Position numbers and translations under genes: made by a program
Notes under the pieces: model-generated
The model's input: only the letters and a program-made list of their open reading frames with translations
Database searches by the model: none
Told to the model about the DNA's origin: nothing
Shown here: in pieces, positions 53,498 to 64,000 of the stretch
Layout: each line of letters begins with the position of its first letter
Numbering within the stretch: the stretch's first letter is position 1
Assembly: GCF_032452875.1 (NCBI RefSeq)
Contig: NW_026893633.1
Span: 558,001-622,000 of the forward strand
Source: Bos javanicus
Lineage: Eukaryota; Chordata; Mammalia; Artiodactyla; Bovidae
DNA length: 64,000 bases
Reading direction: 5' to 3'

Positions 53498-56104
53498 TCA
53501 CGTGACTGAGTACGCACTGTTCACGTGGCTGATCATACACTGTTCACGTGTCTGACCATGCACTGAGTACGTGGCTGAACATGCACTGTTCACGTGGCTG
53601 ATCACACACCTGTCACGTGACATATCATGCACTGATCACGTGGCACTCATGCACTGATCACGTGTCTGATCATACTCTGCTCATGTAACTGATCATGCAC
53701 ACATCACGTGGCTATCATGCACTGCTTACGTGGCTCGTCATGGAATGATCACGTAGCTACCATATACTGGTCACGTGACTGATCATGCAAAGTTCACGTA
53801 AATGATCATGCACTGTTCACGTGACTGATCATGTACTGATCACGTGACTGATCATGCACTGATCACGTGGCTATCATGCTCTGCTCACGTGGCTGATCAT
53901 GCAAGGATCATGTAGCAGCCATGTACTGGTCACGTGACTGATCATGCACTGATCACGTAATTGATCCTGCACTGATCACATGGCTCATCATGCACTGATC
54001 ACGTGGCTGATCACACATGTATCACGTGACTGATCATGCACTGATCACGTGGCTCTCATGCACTGATCACGTGGCTGTCATGCACTGATCACGTGGCTGA
54101 TCACACACGTATCACATGATTGATCATGCACTGATCACGTGGGTGTCATGCACTGATCACGTGGCTATCATGCACTGATCACGTGCCTGATCAGGCAATG
54201 ATCACGTAGTTACCATGTACTGGTCACGTGACTGATCATGCACTGATCACGTAATTGATCATGCACTGATCATGTGGCTGATCATGCACTGATCACGTGG
54301 CTGATCATACACTGATCACATAACTGATCATGCACTGATCACGTGACTGATCATGCACTGATCACGTGGCTATCATGCACTGATCACTTGGCTGGACATA
54401 CACTGATCACGTGCCTGGTCATGCACAGATTACATGACTGATCATGCACTGAACACGTGACTGATCATGCACTGATCACGTGGCTATCATGCACTACTCA
54501 CGTGGCTGATCATGCAATGATCATGTAGCTACCATCTACCGGTCAGGTGACTGATCATACACCCATCAGGTGACGGATCATGCACTGATCACGTGGCTGA
54601 TCATACACTGATAACCTGCCTGGTCATGCACAGATCACATGGCAAATCATGAACTGATCACATAGCTATCATGAACTGATCACCTGGCTGATCATGCACT
54701 GATCACGTGGCTAACATGCACTGGTCACGTGACTGATCATGCACTGATCAGGTAATTGATCATGCACTGATCACGTGACTGATCATGCACAGATCACGTG
54801 ACTGATCATGCACTGATCACGTGGCTATCATGCACTGCTCACCTGGCTGATCATGCAATGATCACACAGCTACCATGTACTGGTCACATGACTGGTCATG
54901 CACTGATCACATAATTGATCATGCACTGATCACCTGTCTTATCATGCATTGATTATGTGACTGATCATGTGCTGATCAAGTTTGGTGTCACACACTGATC
55001 ATGTGCCTCTGGAGGCAATGAACATAGAGCTGAGTAGGCAGGAATCAGTCAGCAGGCTATAATCATGGAACTCACCTCGGAGAAATCATGCTGCTCAGCT
55101 GGCAATAATCAAGTAGATGACCAGGCAGGAAATACGCAGCACAGGTGGCAATTGTCAAGGAGATGACAGGCAGGAATCATGCAGCTCAGCTGGAAATTGT
55201 CAAGCAGATGAGCAGACAGTAATCACGCAGCTCAGCAGGCCCTGATCACGTGACTGAGCATGCACTGTTCACGTGGCTGATCACACACCTATCACGTGAC
55301 TGATCATGCACTGATCATGTGATTGATCATGCACTGATCACGTGGCTATCATGCACTGATCACTTGGCTGGACATACACTGATCACGTGCCTGGTCATGC
55401 ACTGATCACGTGGCTGATCATACACTGATCACGTGACTGATCATGCACTGATCTCGTGTCTGATCATGCACTGATCAGGTGGCTATCATGCACTGCTCAC
55501 GTGGCTGATCATGCGATGATCACGCAGCTACCATGTACTGGTCACATGACTGATCATGCACTGATCACGTGACTGATCATGCAGTGATCACGTGGCTATC
55601 ATGCACTGATCACGTGACTGATCATGCACTGATAACGTGGCTATCATGCTCTGCTCACGTGGCTGATCATGCAAGGATCACGTAGCAACCATGTACTGGT
55701 CACGTGACTGATCATGCACTGATCAGGTAATTGATCCTGCACTGATCACGTGGCTCTCATGCACTGATCACGTGGCTGTCATGCACTGATCACGTGGCTG
55801 ATCACACACGTATCACATGACTGATCATGCACTGATCACGTGGGTATAATGCACTGATCACGCGGCTGATCATACGCTGATCAAATGCCTGGTCATGAAC
55901 AGATCACGTGACTAATCATGAACTGATCACGTAGCAGTCATTCACTGATCACCTGGCTGATCATGCACTGATAAGGTGGCTATCATGCAATGATCACGTG
56001 GCTATCCTGCACTGATCACGTGGATGATCATGCACTGTTCACGTGCCTGATCATGTACTGATCACGTGACTGATCATGCACTGATCACGTGGCTGATCAT
56101 GCAC
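53498..56104 (+). repeat. Long-range copy of about 14378-16870
   Basis: Follows 14378 onwards at a constant offset of 39119 as far as the end of the B block at 55242. About 136 bp are then gained near 55360-55490 before it follows 16250-16870 to about 56104. Shared words include CTGAGTACGCACTG and GATGACCAGGCAGG. No gene is present. Confidence 0.85.
55006..55242 (+). repeat. Pvu block, type B
   Basis: 237 bp, sister of 15887, with CACCTCGGAGAAATC where that copy has CACCTCTGAG. Confidence 0.9.
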
Positions 56105-58024
56105 TGTTGACGTGGCTGATCTGGGAATGATCACGTAGCTACCATGTACTGGTCACGTGACTGATCATGCACTGATCACGTAATTGATCATGCACTGATC
56201 ATGTGGCTGATCATGCACGGATCACGTGGCTGATCATACACTGATCACGTGACTGATCATGCAATGATCACGGTGCTATCGTGCATTGACTACATGACTC
56301 CACATGCACTGATCACGTGGATGATCATGCACTGATCACGTGACTGACCATGTACTGATCACGTGATTGATCAGGCACTGATCACATGGCTGTTCATGCA
56401 CTGATCACGTGCCTATCATGCACTGCTCACGTGGCTGATCAGGCAATGATCACGTAGCTACAATGTACTGGTCACCTGACTGATCATGCACTGATCACGT
56501 AATTGATCATGCACTGATCATATGGCCGATCATGCACTGATCACGTGGCTGATCATACAATGATCACGTGACTGATCATGCACTGATCACGTGACTGATC
56601 ATACAGTGATCACGTGGCTATCATGCACTGATCACTTGGCTGGACATACACTGATCACGTGCCTGGTCATGCACTGATCACGTGGCTGATCATGCACTGA
56701 TCACGTGACTAGTCATGCACTGATCACGTGACTGATCATGCACTGATCACGTGGCTATCATGCACTGCTCACTTGGCTGGACATACACTGATCACGTGCC
56801 TGGTCATGCACTGATCACGTGACTGATCATGCACTGATCACGTAATTGATCCTGCACTGATCACGTGGCTCATCATGCACTGATCACGTGGCTGATCACA
56901 CATGTATCACGTGACTGATCACGCACTGATCATGTGGCTCTCATGCACTGATCACGTGGCTATCCTGCACTGATCACGTGGCTATCATGCACTGATCACG
57001 TGGCTGATCACGGAATGATCAGGTAGCTACCATGTACTGGTCACGTGACTGATCATGCACTGATCACGTAATTGATCCTGCACTGATCACATGGCTCATC
57101 ACGCACAGATCAGTTGGCTGATCACACACGTATCACGTGACTGATCATGTACAGATCACGTGAATAATCATGAAGTGATCACGTGGCTACCCTGCACTGA
57201 TCACGTGGATATCATGCACTGATCACGTGGCTGATGACACACGTATCACGTGACTGATCATGCACTGATCACGTGGCTATCATGCACTGATCACGTGGCT
57301 GATCACGCAATGATCACGTAGCTACCATGTACTGGTCACGTGACTGATCATGCACTGATCACGTAATTGATCCTGCACTGATCACGTGGCTCATCACGCA
57401 CTGATCTGGTGGCTGATCACACACGTATCACGTGACTGGTCATGTACAGATCACGTGACTAATCATGAAGTGATCACGTGGCTATCCTGCACTGATCACG
57501 TGGATATCATGCACTGATCACGTGGCTGATCACACACGTATCACGTGACTGATCATGCACTGATCACGTGACTGATCATGCACAGATCACTTGACTGATC
57601 ATGCACAGATCACGTGACTGATCATGCACTGATCACGTGGCTATCATGCACTGCTCACGTGGCTGATCATGCAATGATCACGTAGCTACCATGCACTGAT
57701 CACGTGGCTGATCATGCAATGATCATGTAGCTACCATGCACTTATCACGTGACTGATCATGCACTGATCACGTGGCATATCATGCAATGATCACGTAGCT
57801 ACCATGCACTGGTCACGTGACTGATCATGCACTGATCACGTGGCTATCATGCACTGCTCACGTGGCTGATCATGCAATGATCATGCAGCTACCATGTACT
57901 GGTCACATGACTGATCATGCACTGATCACGTAATTGATCATGCACTGATCACCTGACTTATCATGCATTGATCATGTGACTGATCATGTGCTGATCATGT
58001 TTGGTGTCACACACTGATCATGTG
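56105..58024 (+). repeat. Diverged copy of the 3.9-kb unit interior
   Basis: It switches at GCACT|GTTGACGTGG to the order seen from 35121 in U1 (GATCTGGGAATG, CACGGTGCTATCGTGC, CATATGGCCGATC). From about 57540 it changes to CTGATCATGCACAGATC words and repeated TAGCTACCATGCACTG. No gene is present. Confidence 0.82.
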
Positions 58025-58261
58025 CCTCTGGAGGCAAAGAAAATAGAGCTGAGTAGGCAGGAAACAGTCAGCAGGCTATAATCATGGAACTCAGCTCTGA
58101 GAAATCATACTGTTCAGCTGGCAACAATTAAATAGATGAGCAGGCAGGAATTACGCAGCACAGGTGGCAATTGTCAAGGAGATGGCAGGCAGGAATCGTG
58201 CAGCTCAGCTGGCAAATGTCAAGCAGATGAGCAGACAGTAATCACGCAGCTCAGCAGGCCC
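58025..58261 (+). repeat. Pvu block, type B (AAAGAAAATAG subtype)
   Basis: 237 bp with AGGCAAAGAAAATAGAGC, GGAAACAGTCAG, CAGCTCTGAG, GATGGCAGGC and GGCAAATGTC. These are shared with 62224. Private: CATACTGTTCAGC. Confidence 0.9.
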
Positions 58262-58680
58262 TGATCACGTGACTGAGCATGCACTGTTCACATGGCTGAT
58301 CACACACCTATCACGTGACTGATCATGCACTGATTACGTGTCTATCATGCACTGGTCACTTGGCTGGACATACACTGATCATGTGCCTGGTCATGCACTG
58401 ATCACATGGCTGATCATGCACTGATCACGTGACTGATCATGCACTGATCACGTGGCTATCATGCACTGATCTCCTGGCTATCATGCACAGATCACGTGAC
58501 TGATCATGCACTGATCACGTGACTGATCATGCACTGATCACGCGGCTGATCATGCACTGATACCGTGACTGAGCATGGACTGATCACATGACTATCATGT
58601 AGTGATCACGTGACTTAATGGCGCTGATCATGTGACTGATCATGCGCTGAGCATGTTTGCTATCATACACTGATCATGTG

Positions 58681-58921
58681 CCTCTGGAGGCAACAAAAAA
58701 AGAGCTGAGTAGGCACGAATCAAACAGTCAGCAGGCAATCATCATGGAACTCAGGTGTGAGGAATCATGCGGCTCAGCTGGCAATAATCAAGCAGCTGAG
58801 CAGGCAGGAATTACGCAGCACAGCTGACAATTGTCAAGCAGATGACAGGCAGGAATCGTGCAGCTCAGCTGGCAAATGTCAAGCAGATGAGCAGACAGTA
58901 ATCACGCAGCTCAGCAGGCCC
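58681..58921 (+). repeat. Pvu block, type A
   Basis: 241 bp with GGCAACAAAAAAAGAGC, CATGCGGCTCAGC, CAGCTGACAATTG and GGCAAATGTC. The A-run replaces the usual AATAAACAAAG. Confidence 0.9.
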
Positions 58922-60000
58922 AGATCACGTGACTGAGCATGCACTGTTCACGTGGCTGATCATACACTGATCACGTGATTGATCATGCACTCATCACTTG
59001 GATATCATGCACTGATCACGTGGCTGATCATACACTGTTCACGTGTCTGACCATGCACTGATCACGTGGCTGATCATACACTGCTCACATAACTGATAAT
59101 GAACTGATCACGTGGGTATCATGAACTGACTACGTGGCTGAACATGCAATGTTCACGTGGCTGATCACACACCTGTCATGTGACAGATCATGCACTGATC
59201 ACGTGGCACTCATGCACTGATCACGTGGCTGATCATACTCTGCTCACGAAACTCATCATGCACACAACACGTGGCTATCATGCACTGCTCACGTGGTTCA
59301 TCATGGAATGATCACGAAGCTACCATATACTGGTCACGTGACTGATCATGCACAGATCACGTAAATGATCATGCACTGTTCACGTGACTGATCATGTACT
59401 GATCACGTGACTGATAATGCACTGATCACGTGGCTATCATGCTCTGCTCACGTGGCTGATCATGCAACGATCACGTAGCAACCATGTAGTGGTCTCGTGA
59501 CTGATCATGCACTGATCACGTAATTGATCCTGCACTGATCACGTGGCTCATCGCGCACTGATCCGGTGGCTGATCACACACGTATCACGTGACTGATCAT
59601 GTACAGATCACGTGACTAATCATGAAGTGATCACGTGGCTATCCTGCACTGATCACGTGGATATCATGCACTGATCACGTGGCTGATCACACACGTATCA
59701 CGTGACTCATCATGCACTGATCACCTGGCTCTCATGCACTGATCACTTGACTGATCCTGCACAGATCACCTGACTGATCATGCACAGATCACGTGATTGA
59801 TCATGCACTGATCACGTGGCTATCATGCACTGCTCACGTGGCTGATCATGCAATGATCACACAGCTACCATGTACTGGTCACATGACTGATCATGCACTG
59901 ATCACATAATTGATCATGCACTGATCACCTGGCTTATCATGCATTGATCATGTGACTGATCATGTGCTGATCATGTTTGGTGTCACACACTGATCATGTG

Positions 60001-60237
60001 CCTCTGGAGGCAATGAACATAGAGCTGAGTAGGCAGGAATCAGTCAGCAGGGTATAATCATGGAAATCACCTCTGAGAAATCATGCTGCTCAGCTGGCAA
60101 TAATCAAGTAGATTAGCAGGCAGGAATTACGCAGCAGAGGTGGCAATTGTCAAGGAGATGACAGGCAGGAATCGTGCAGCTCAGCTGGCAATTGTCAAGC
60201 AGATGAGCAGACAGTAATCACGCAGCTAAGCAGTCCC
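60001..60237 (+). repeat. Pvu block, type B
   Basis: 237 bp with GGGTATAATC, GGAAATCACCTC, AGATTAGCAGG and GCAGAGGTGG. It ends CTAAGCAGTCCC. Confidence 0.9.
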
Positions 60238-62223
60238 TGATCACGTGACTGAGCATGCACAGTTCACATGGCTGATCACACACCTATCACGTGACTGATC
60301 ATGCACTGATCATGTGACTGATCATGCACTGATCACGTAGCTATCTTGCACTGATCACTTGGCTGATCATACACTCATCACAGGACTGATCGTGCACTGA
60401 TCACGGTGCTATCATGCATTGACTACATGACTCCACATGCACTGATCACGTGGATGATCATGCACTGATCACGTGACTGACCATGTACTGATCACGTGAT
60501 TGATCAGGCACTGATCACATGGCTGATCATGCACTGATCACGTGGCTATATGCACTGCTCACGTGGCTGATCAGGCAATGATCACGTAGCTACCATGTAC
60601 TGGTCACCTGACTGATCATGCACTGATCACGTAATTGATCATGCACTGATCATGTGGCCGATCATGCACTGATCACGTGGCTGATCATACATTGATCACG
60701 TGACTGATCATGCACTGATCACGTGACTGATCATGCACTGATCACGTGGCTATCATGCACTGATCGCTTGGCTGGACATACACTGATCACGTGCCTGGTC
60801 ATGCACTGATCACGTGGCTGATCATGCACTGATCACGTGACTAATCATGCACTAATCTCGTGTCTGATCATGCACTGATCACGTGGCACTCATGCACTGA
60901 TCCCGTGGCTGATCATACTCTGCTCTCCTAACTCATCATGCACACATCACGTGGCTATCATGCACTGCTCACATGGCTCGTCATGGAATGATCACATAGC
61001 TACCATGTACTGTTCACCTGACTGATCATGCACTGATCACGTAATTGATCATGCACTGATCATGTGGCCGATCATGCACTGATCACGTGGCTGATCATGC
61101 ATTGATCACGTGACTGATCATGCACTGATCACGTGACGGATCATGAACTGATCACCTGGCAATCATGCTCTGCTCACGTGGCTGATGATGCAACGATCAG
61201 GTAGCAACCATGTACTGGTCACGTGACTGATCATGCACTGATCACGTAATTGATCCTGCACTGATCACGTGGCTCATCATGCACTGATCACGTGGCTGAT
61301 CACACATGTATCACGTGACTGATCACGCACTGATCATGTGGCTCTCATGCACTGATCACGTGGCTATCCTGCACTGATCACGTGGCTATCATGCACTGAT
61401 CACGTGGCTGATGACACACGTATCAAGTGACTGATCATGCACTGATCACGTGGCTATCATGCACTGATCACGTGGCTGATCACGCAATGATCACGTAGCT
61501 ACCATGTACTGGTCACGTGACTGATCATGCACTGATCACGTAATTGATCCTGCACTGATCACGTGGCTCATCACGCACTGATCCGGTGGCTGATCACACA
61601 CGTATCACGTGACTGGTCATGTACAGATCACGTGACTAATCATGAAGTGATCACGTGGCTATCATGCACTGATCACGTGGATATCATGCACTGATCACGT
61701 GGCTGATCACATACGTATCACGTGACTGATCATGCACTGATCACGTGGCTATCATGCACTGATCACGTGACAGATCATGCACAGATCACGTGACTGATCA
61801 TGCACAGATCACGTGACTGATCATGCACTGATCACGTGGCTATCATGCACTGCTCACGTGGCTGATCATGCAATGATCACGTAGCTACCATGCACTGATC
61901 ACGTGGATGATCATGCAATGATCACGTAGCTACCATGCACTGATCACGTGACTGATCATGCACTGATCACGTGGCTGATCATGCAATGATCACGTAGCTA
62001 CCATGCACTGGTCACGTGACTGATCATGCACTGATCACGTGGCTATCATGCACTGCTCACGTGGCTGATCATGCAATGATCATGCAGCTACCATGTACTG
62101 GTCACATGACTGATCATGCACTGATCACGTAATTGATCATGCACTGATCACCTGGCTTTTCATGCATTGATCATGTGACTGATCATGTACTGATCATGTT
62201 TGGTGTCACACACTGATCATGTG

Positions 62224-62460
62224 CCTCTGGAGGCAAAGAAAATAGAGCTGAGTAGGCAGGAAACAGTCAGCAGGCTATAATCATGGAACTCAGCTCTGAG
62301 AATACATGCTGCTCAGCTGGCAATAATTAAGTAGATGAGCAGGCAGGAATTACGCAGCACAGGTGGCAATTGTCAAGGAGATGGCAGGCAGGAATCGTGC
62401 AGCTCAGCTGGCAAATGTCAAGCAGATGAGCAGACAGTAATCACGCAGCTCAGCAGGCCC
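62224..62460 (+). repeat. Pvu block, type B (AAAGAAAATAG subtype)
   Basis: 237 bp, sister of 58025 at +4199. It differs by GAGAATACATGCTGC and AATTAAGTAG. Confidence 0.9.
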
Positions 62461-63453
62461 TGATCACGTGACTGAGCATGCACTGTTCACATGGCTGATC
62501 ACACACCTATCACGTGACTGATCATGCACTGATCATATGACTGATCATGCACTGATCACGTAGCTAACTTGCACTGAACACTTGGCTGATCATACACTCA
62601 TCACAGGACTGATGGTGCACTATTCAAGGCGCTATCATGCATTGATTACATGACTCCACATGCACTGATCACGTGGATGATCATGCACTGATCACGTGAC
62701 TGACCATGCACTGATCACGTGACTGATCATGCACTGATCACGTGGCTATCATGCACTGATCACCTGGCTATCATGCACTGATCACGTGACTGATCATTCA
62801 CTGATCACGTGTCTATCATGCACTGATCACTTGGCTGGACATACACTGATCACGTGCCTGGTCATGCACTGATCACATGGCTATCATGCACTGATCTCCT
62901 GGCTATCATGCACAGATCACGTGACTGATCATGCACTAATCACGTGGCTATCATGCACTGATCTCCTGGCTATCATGCACAGATCACGTGACTGATCATG
63001 CACTGATCACGTGACTGATCATGCACTGATCACGTGGCTATCATGCACTGATCACTTGGCTGGAGACACTGATCACATGCCTGGTCATGCACTGATCACG
63101 TGGCTGATCATGCACTGATCTCATGTCTGATCATGCACTGATCACGTGGCTATCATACACTGCTCACGTGGCTGATCATGCGATGATCACGCAGCTACCA
63201 TGTACTGGTCACATGACTGATCATGCACTGATCACGTGACTGATCATGCAGTGATCACGTGGCTATCATGCACTACTCACGTGGCTGATCATGCAATGAT
63301 CATGTAGCTACCATGTACAGGTCACGTGAATGATCATACACCCATCAGGTGACTGATGACATGCCTATCATGTAGTGATCACGTGACTTAATGGCACTGA
63401 TCATGTGACAGATCATGCGCTGATCATGTTTGCTTTCATACACTGATCATGTG

Positions 63454-63648
63454 CCTGTGGAGGCAATAAACATAGAGCTGAGTAGGCAGGAATCAAACAG
63501 TCAGCAGGCAATAATCATGGAACCCAGGTGTGAGGAATCATGCTGCTCAGCTGGCAATAATCAAGCAGCTGAGCAGGCAGGAATTACGCAGCACAGCTGA
63601 CAATTGTCAAGCAGATGACAGGCAGGAATCACGGAGCTCAGGAGGCCC
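63454..63648 (+). repeat. Pvu block, type A, one subrepeat short
   Basis: 195 bp, i.e. 46 bp less than a full A block, so exactly one ~46-bp subrepeat is missing. It begins CCTGTGGAGG, carries AACATAGAGC (a B marker) within an A context, and ends CGGAGCTCAGGAGGCCC. Confidence 0.88.
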
Positions 63649-63725
63649 AGATCACGTGACTGAGCATGCACTGTTCACGTGGCTGATCATACACTGCTCA
63701 CGTAACTGATAATGCACTGATCACT

Positions 63726-63904
63726 TGGCTATCATGCACTGATCACGTGACTGCGCATGCACTGATGACGTGGCTGGTCGTTCACTGATCACGTGTTTAT
63801 CATAGGGTGATCACGTGACTGAGAGGCGCTGATCACGTGACTGTGCCGTCAGTGATCACGTGGCTGAGCAGGCACTGATATCATGACTGAGCATGCACTG
63901 ATCA
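63726..63904 (+). repeat. 1.711a-type satellite segment, internally deleted
   Basis: It resumes the 1.711a words GACTGCGCATGCACTGATG, GGTCGTTCACTG, GTGTTTATCATAGGG and GAGAGGCGCTGATC. Compared with 1590-1895 it jumps from the word at 1631 to that at 1767, so about 135 bp (six monomers) are missing. The left edge is approximate because both arrays share the monomers there. Confidence 0.85.
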
Positions 63905-64000
63905 TGTGCCGGGAGCCAGGGAGGCATTCCACTCTGGACAAAGGTCATGAGGAAGGAGGCTCGGCATACGCAAATGCGGGATCGAGCCTCAGGATTCCAC
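63905..64000 (+). mobile_element. Retroviral LTR, copy 4, cut by window end
   Basis: First 96 bp of the same LTR, starting TGTGCCGGGAGCCAGGG, in the same orientation as the three on the left. It includes the U3 hairpin (63956-63990). It matches copy 3 (GAGGAAGGAGGC) better than copies 1 and 2 (GAGGAACGAGGC). Confidence 0.85.

Larger units (their letters stand above)
58025..62223 (+). repeat. 4199-bp higher-order unit
   Basis: Runs from one B block to its sister at 62224. It contains an A block (58681) and another B block (60001). The array before both B blocks shares TAGCTACCATGCACTGATCACGTGG words, so the duplication includes upstream sequence. No gene is present. Confidence 0.82.
62224..63725 (+). 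repeat. 1.706-type array, last block before 1.711a
   Basis: 22/23-mers following the B block at 62224. Short local tandem copies of GATCTCCTGGCTATCATGC (62895, 62963) are present. An A block (63454) precedes the switch to 1.711a sequence. No gene is present. Confidence 0.88.

Noticed and set aside
3990..63725. CRISPR-like array (short repeats of 23 bp)
   Set aside because: Repeats are directly contiguous with no unique spacers, no leader and no cas genes. This is satellite DNA.
3990..63725. Functional promoters or operators at individual CACGTG or TGATCA palindromes
   Set aside because: They belong to the monomer and occur every ~23 bp with no associated gene. They are reported only as an array-wide property.
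1..64000. CENP-B box
   Set aside because: I looked for TTCG....A..CGGG in the monomers, the Pvu blocks and the LTR and saw no match. The nearest TTCG words (ATTCGAGAGG, CTTCGAATACC) lack the CGGG part. A pattern scan would settle it.
1..64000. Bacterial or viral origin of the window
   Set aside because: No coding density at all, long higher-order satellite arrays and an endogenous retroviral LTR; these are features of mammalian heterochromatin.

Overview
The window is entirely repetitive, non-coding DNA from a mammal, and the repeat families point to a bovid, most likely cattle or a close relative. I see no protein gene, no RNA gene, no CRISPR array and no bacterial-type operon. The basic repeat is a 23-bp satellite monomer made of two related halves, CTGATCACGTGA (12 bp) and CTGATCATGCA (11 bp), with a common 22-bp variant in which CTGATCAT becomes CTATCAT. 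From memory, this matches the cattle 1.706 satellite (23-bp based, patchwork) and its derivative 1.711a, which carries an LTR-like insert. No database search was possible, so the family names are recall, while the structure is read directly.

Layout. (1) 1-3989: a tract of 1.711a-type higher-order units with periods of 1413 and 1410 bp. Each unit holds about 548 bp of diverged 23-mers, a 604-bp retroviral LTR with a primer-binding-site-like sequence just 3' of it, and a ~240-bp PvuII-rich block made of ~46-bp subrepeats (called a 'Pvu block' here). The third unit is cut inside its Pvu block. (2) 3990-63725: about 59.7 kb of 1.706-type array without LTRs, punctuated by about 30 Pvu blocks of two types, A (241 bp, ...AATAAAC...) and B (237 bp, ...AATGAAC...). 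(3) 63726-64000: return to 1.711a satellite and the first 96 bp of a fourth LTR, in the same orientation.

Inside the central array there are nested segmental duplications with measurable offsets: a 2566-bp tandem duplication (9258-14391); a ~12.3-kb copy of the 9-16 kb region whose 23-mers look almost consensus-pure (core 17401-29550); a copy of 13031-17380 at 29551-33646; a 3920-bp tandem unit (about 34563-47240) whose last two copies are almost identical; a copy of 14135-16200 displaced by exactly 39119 bp (53254-55300); and a 4199-bp repeat (58025/62224). These patterns fit unequal exchange and gene conversion in centromeric or pericentromeric heterochromatin.

I found no undescribed functional system. 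The observations most worth a second look are the origin of the LTR-PBS insert at a short palindrome in the Pvu block, the patchily homogenised core (real gene conversion or assembly polishing), and the exact breakpoints between satellite types.
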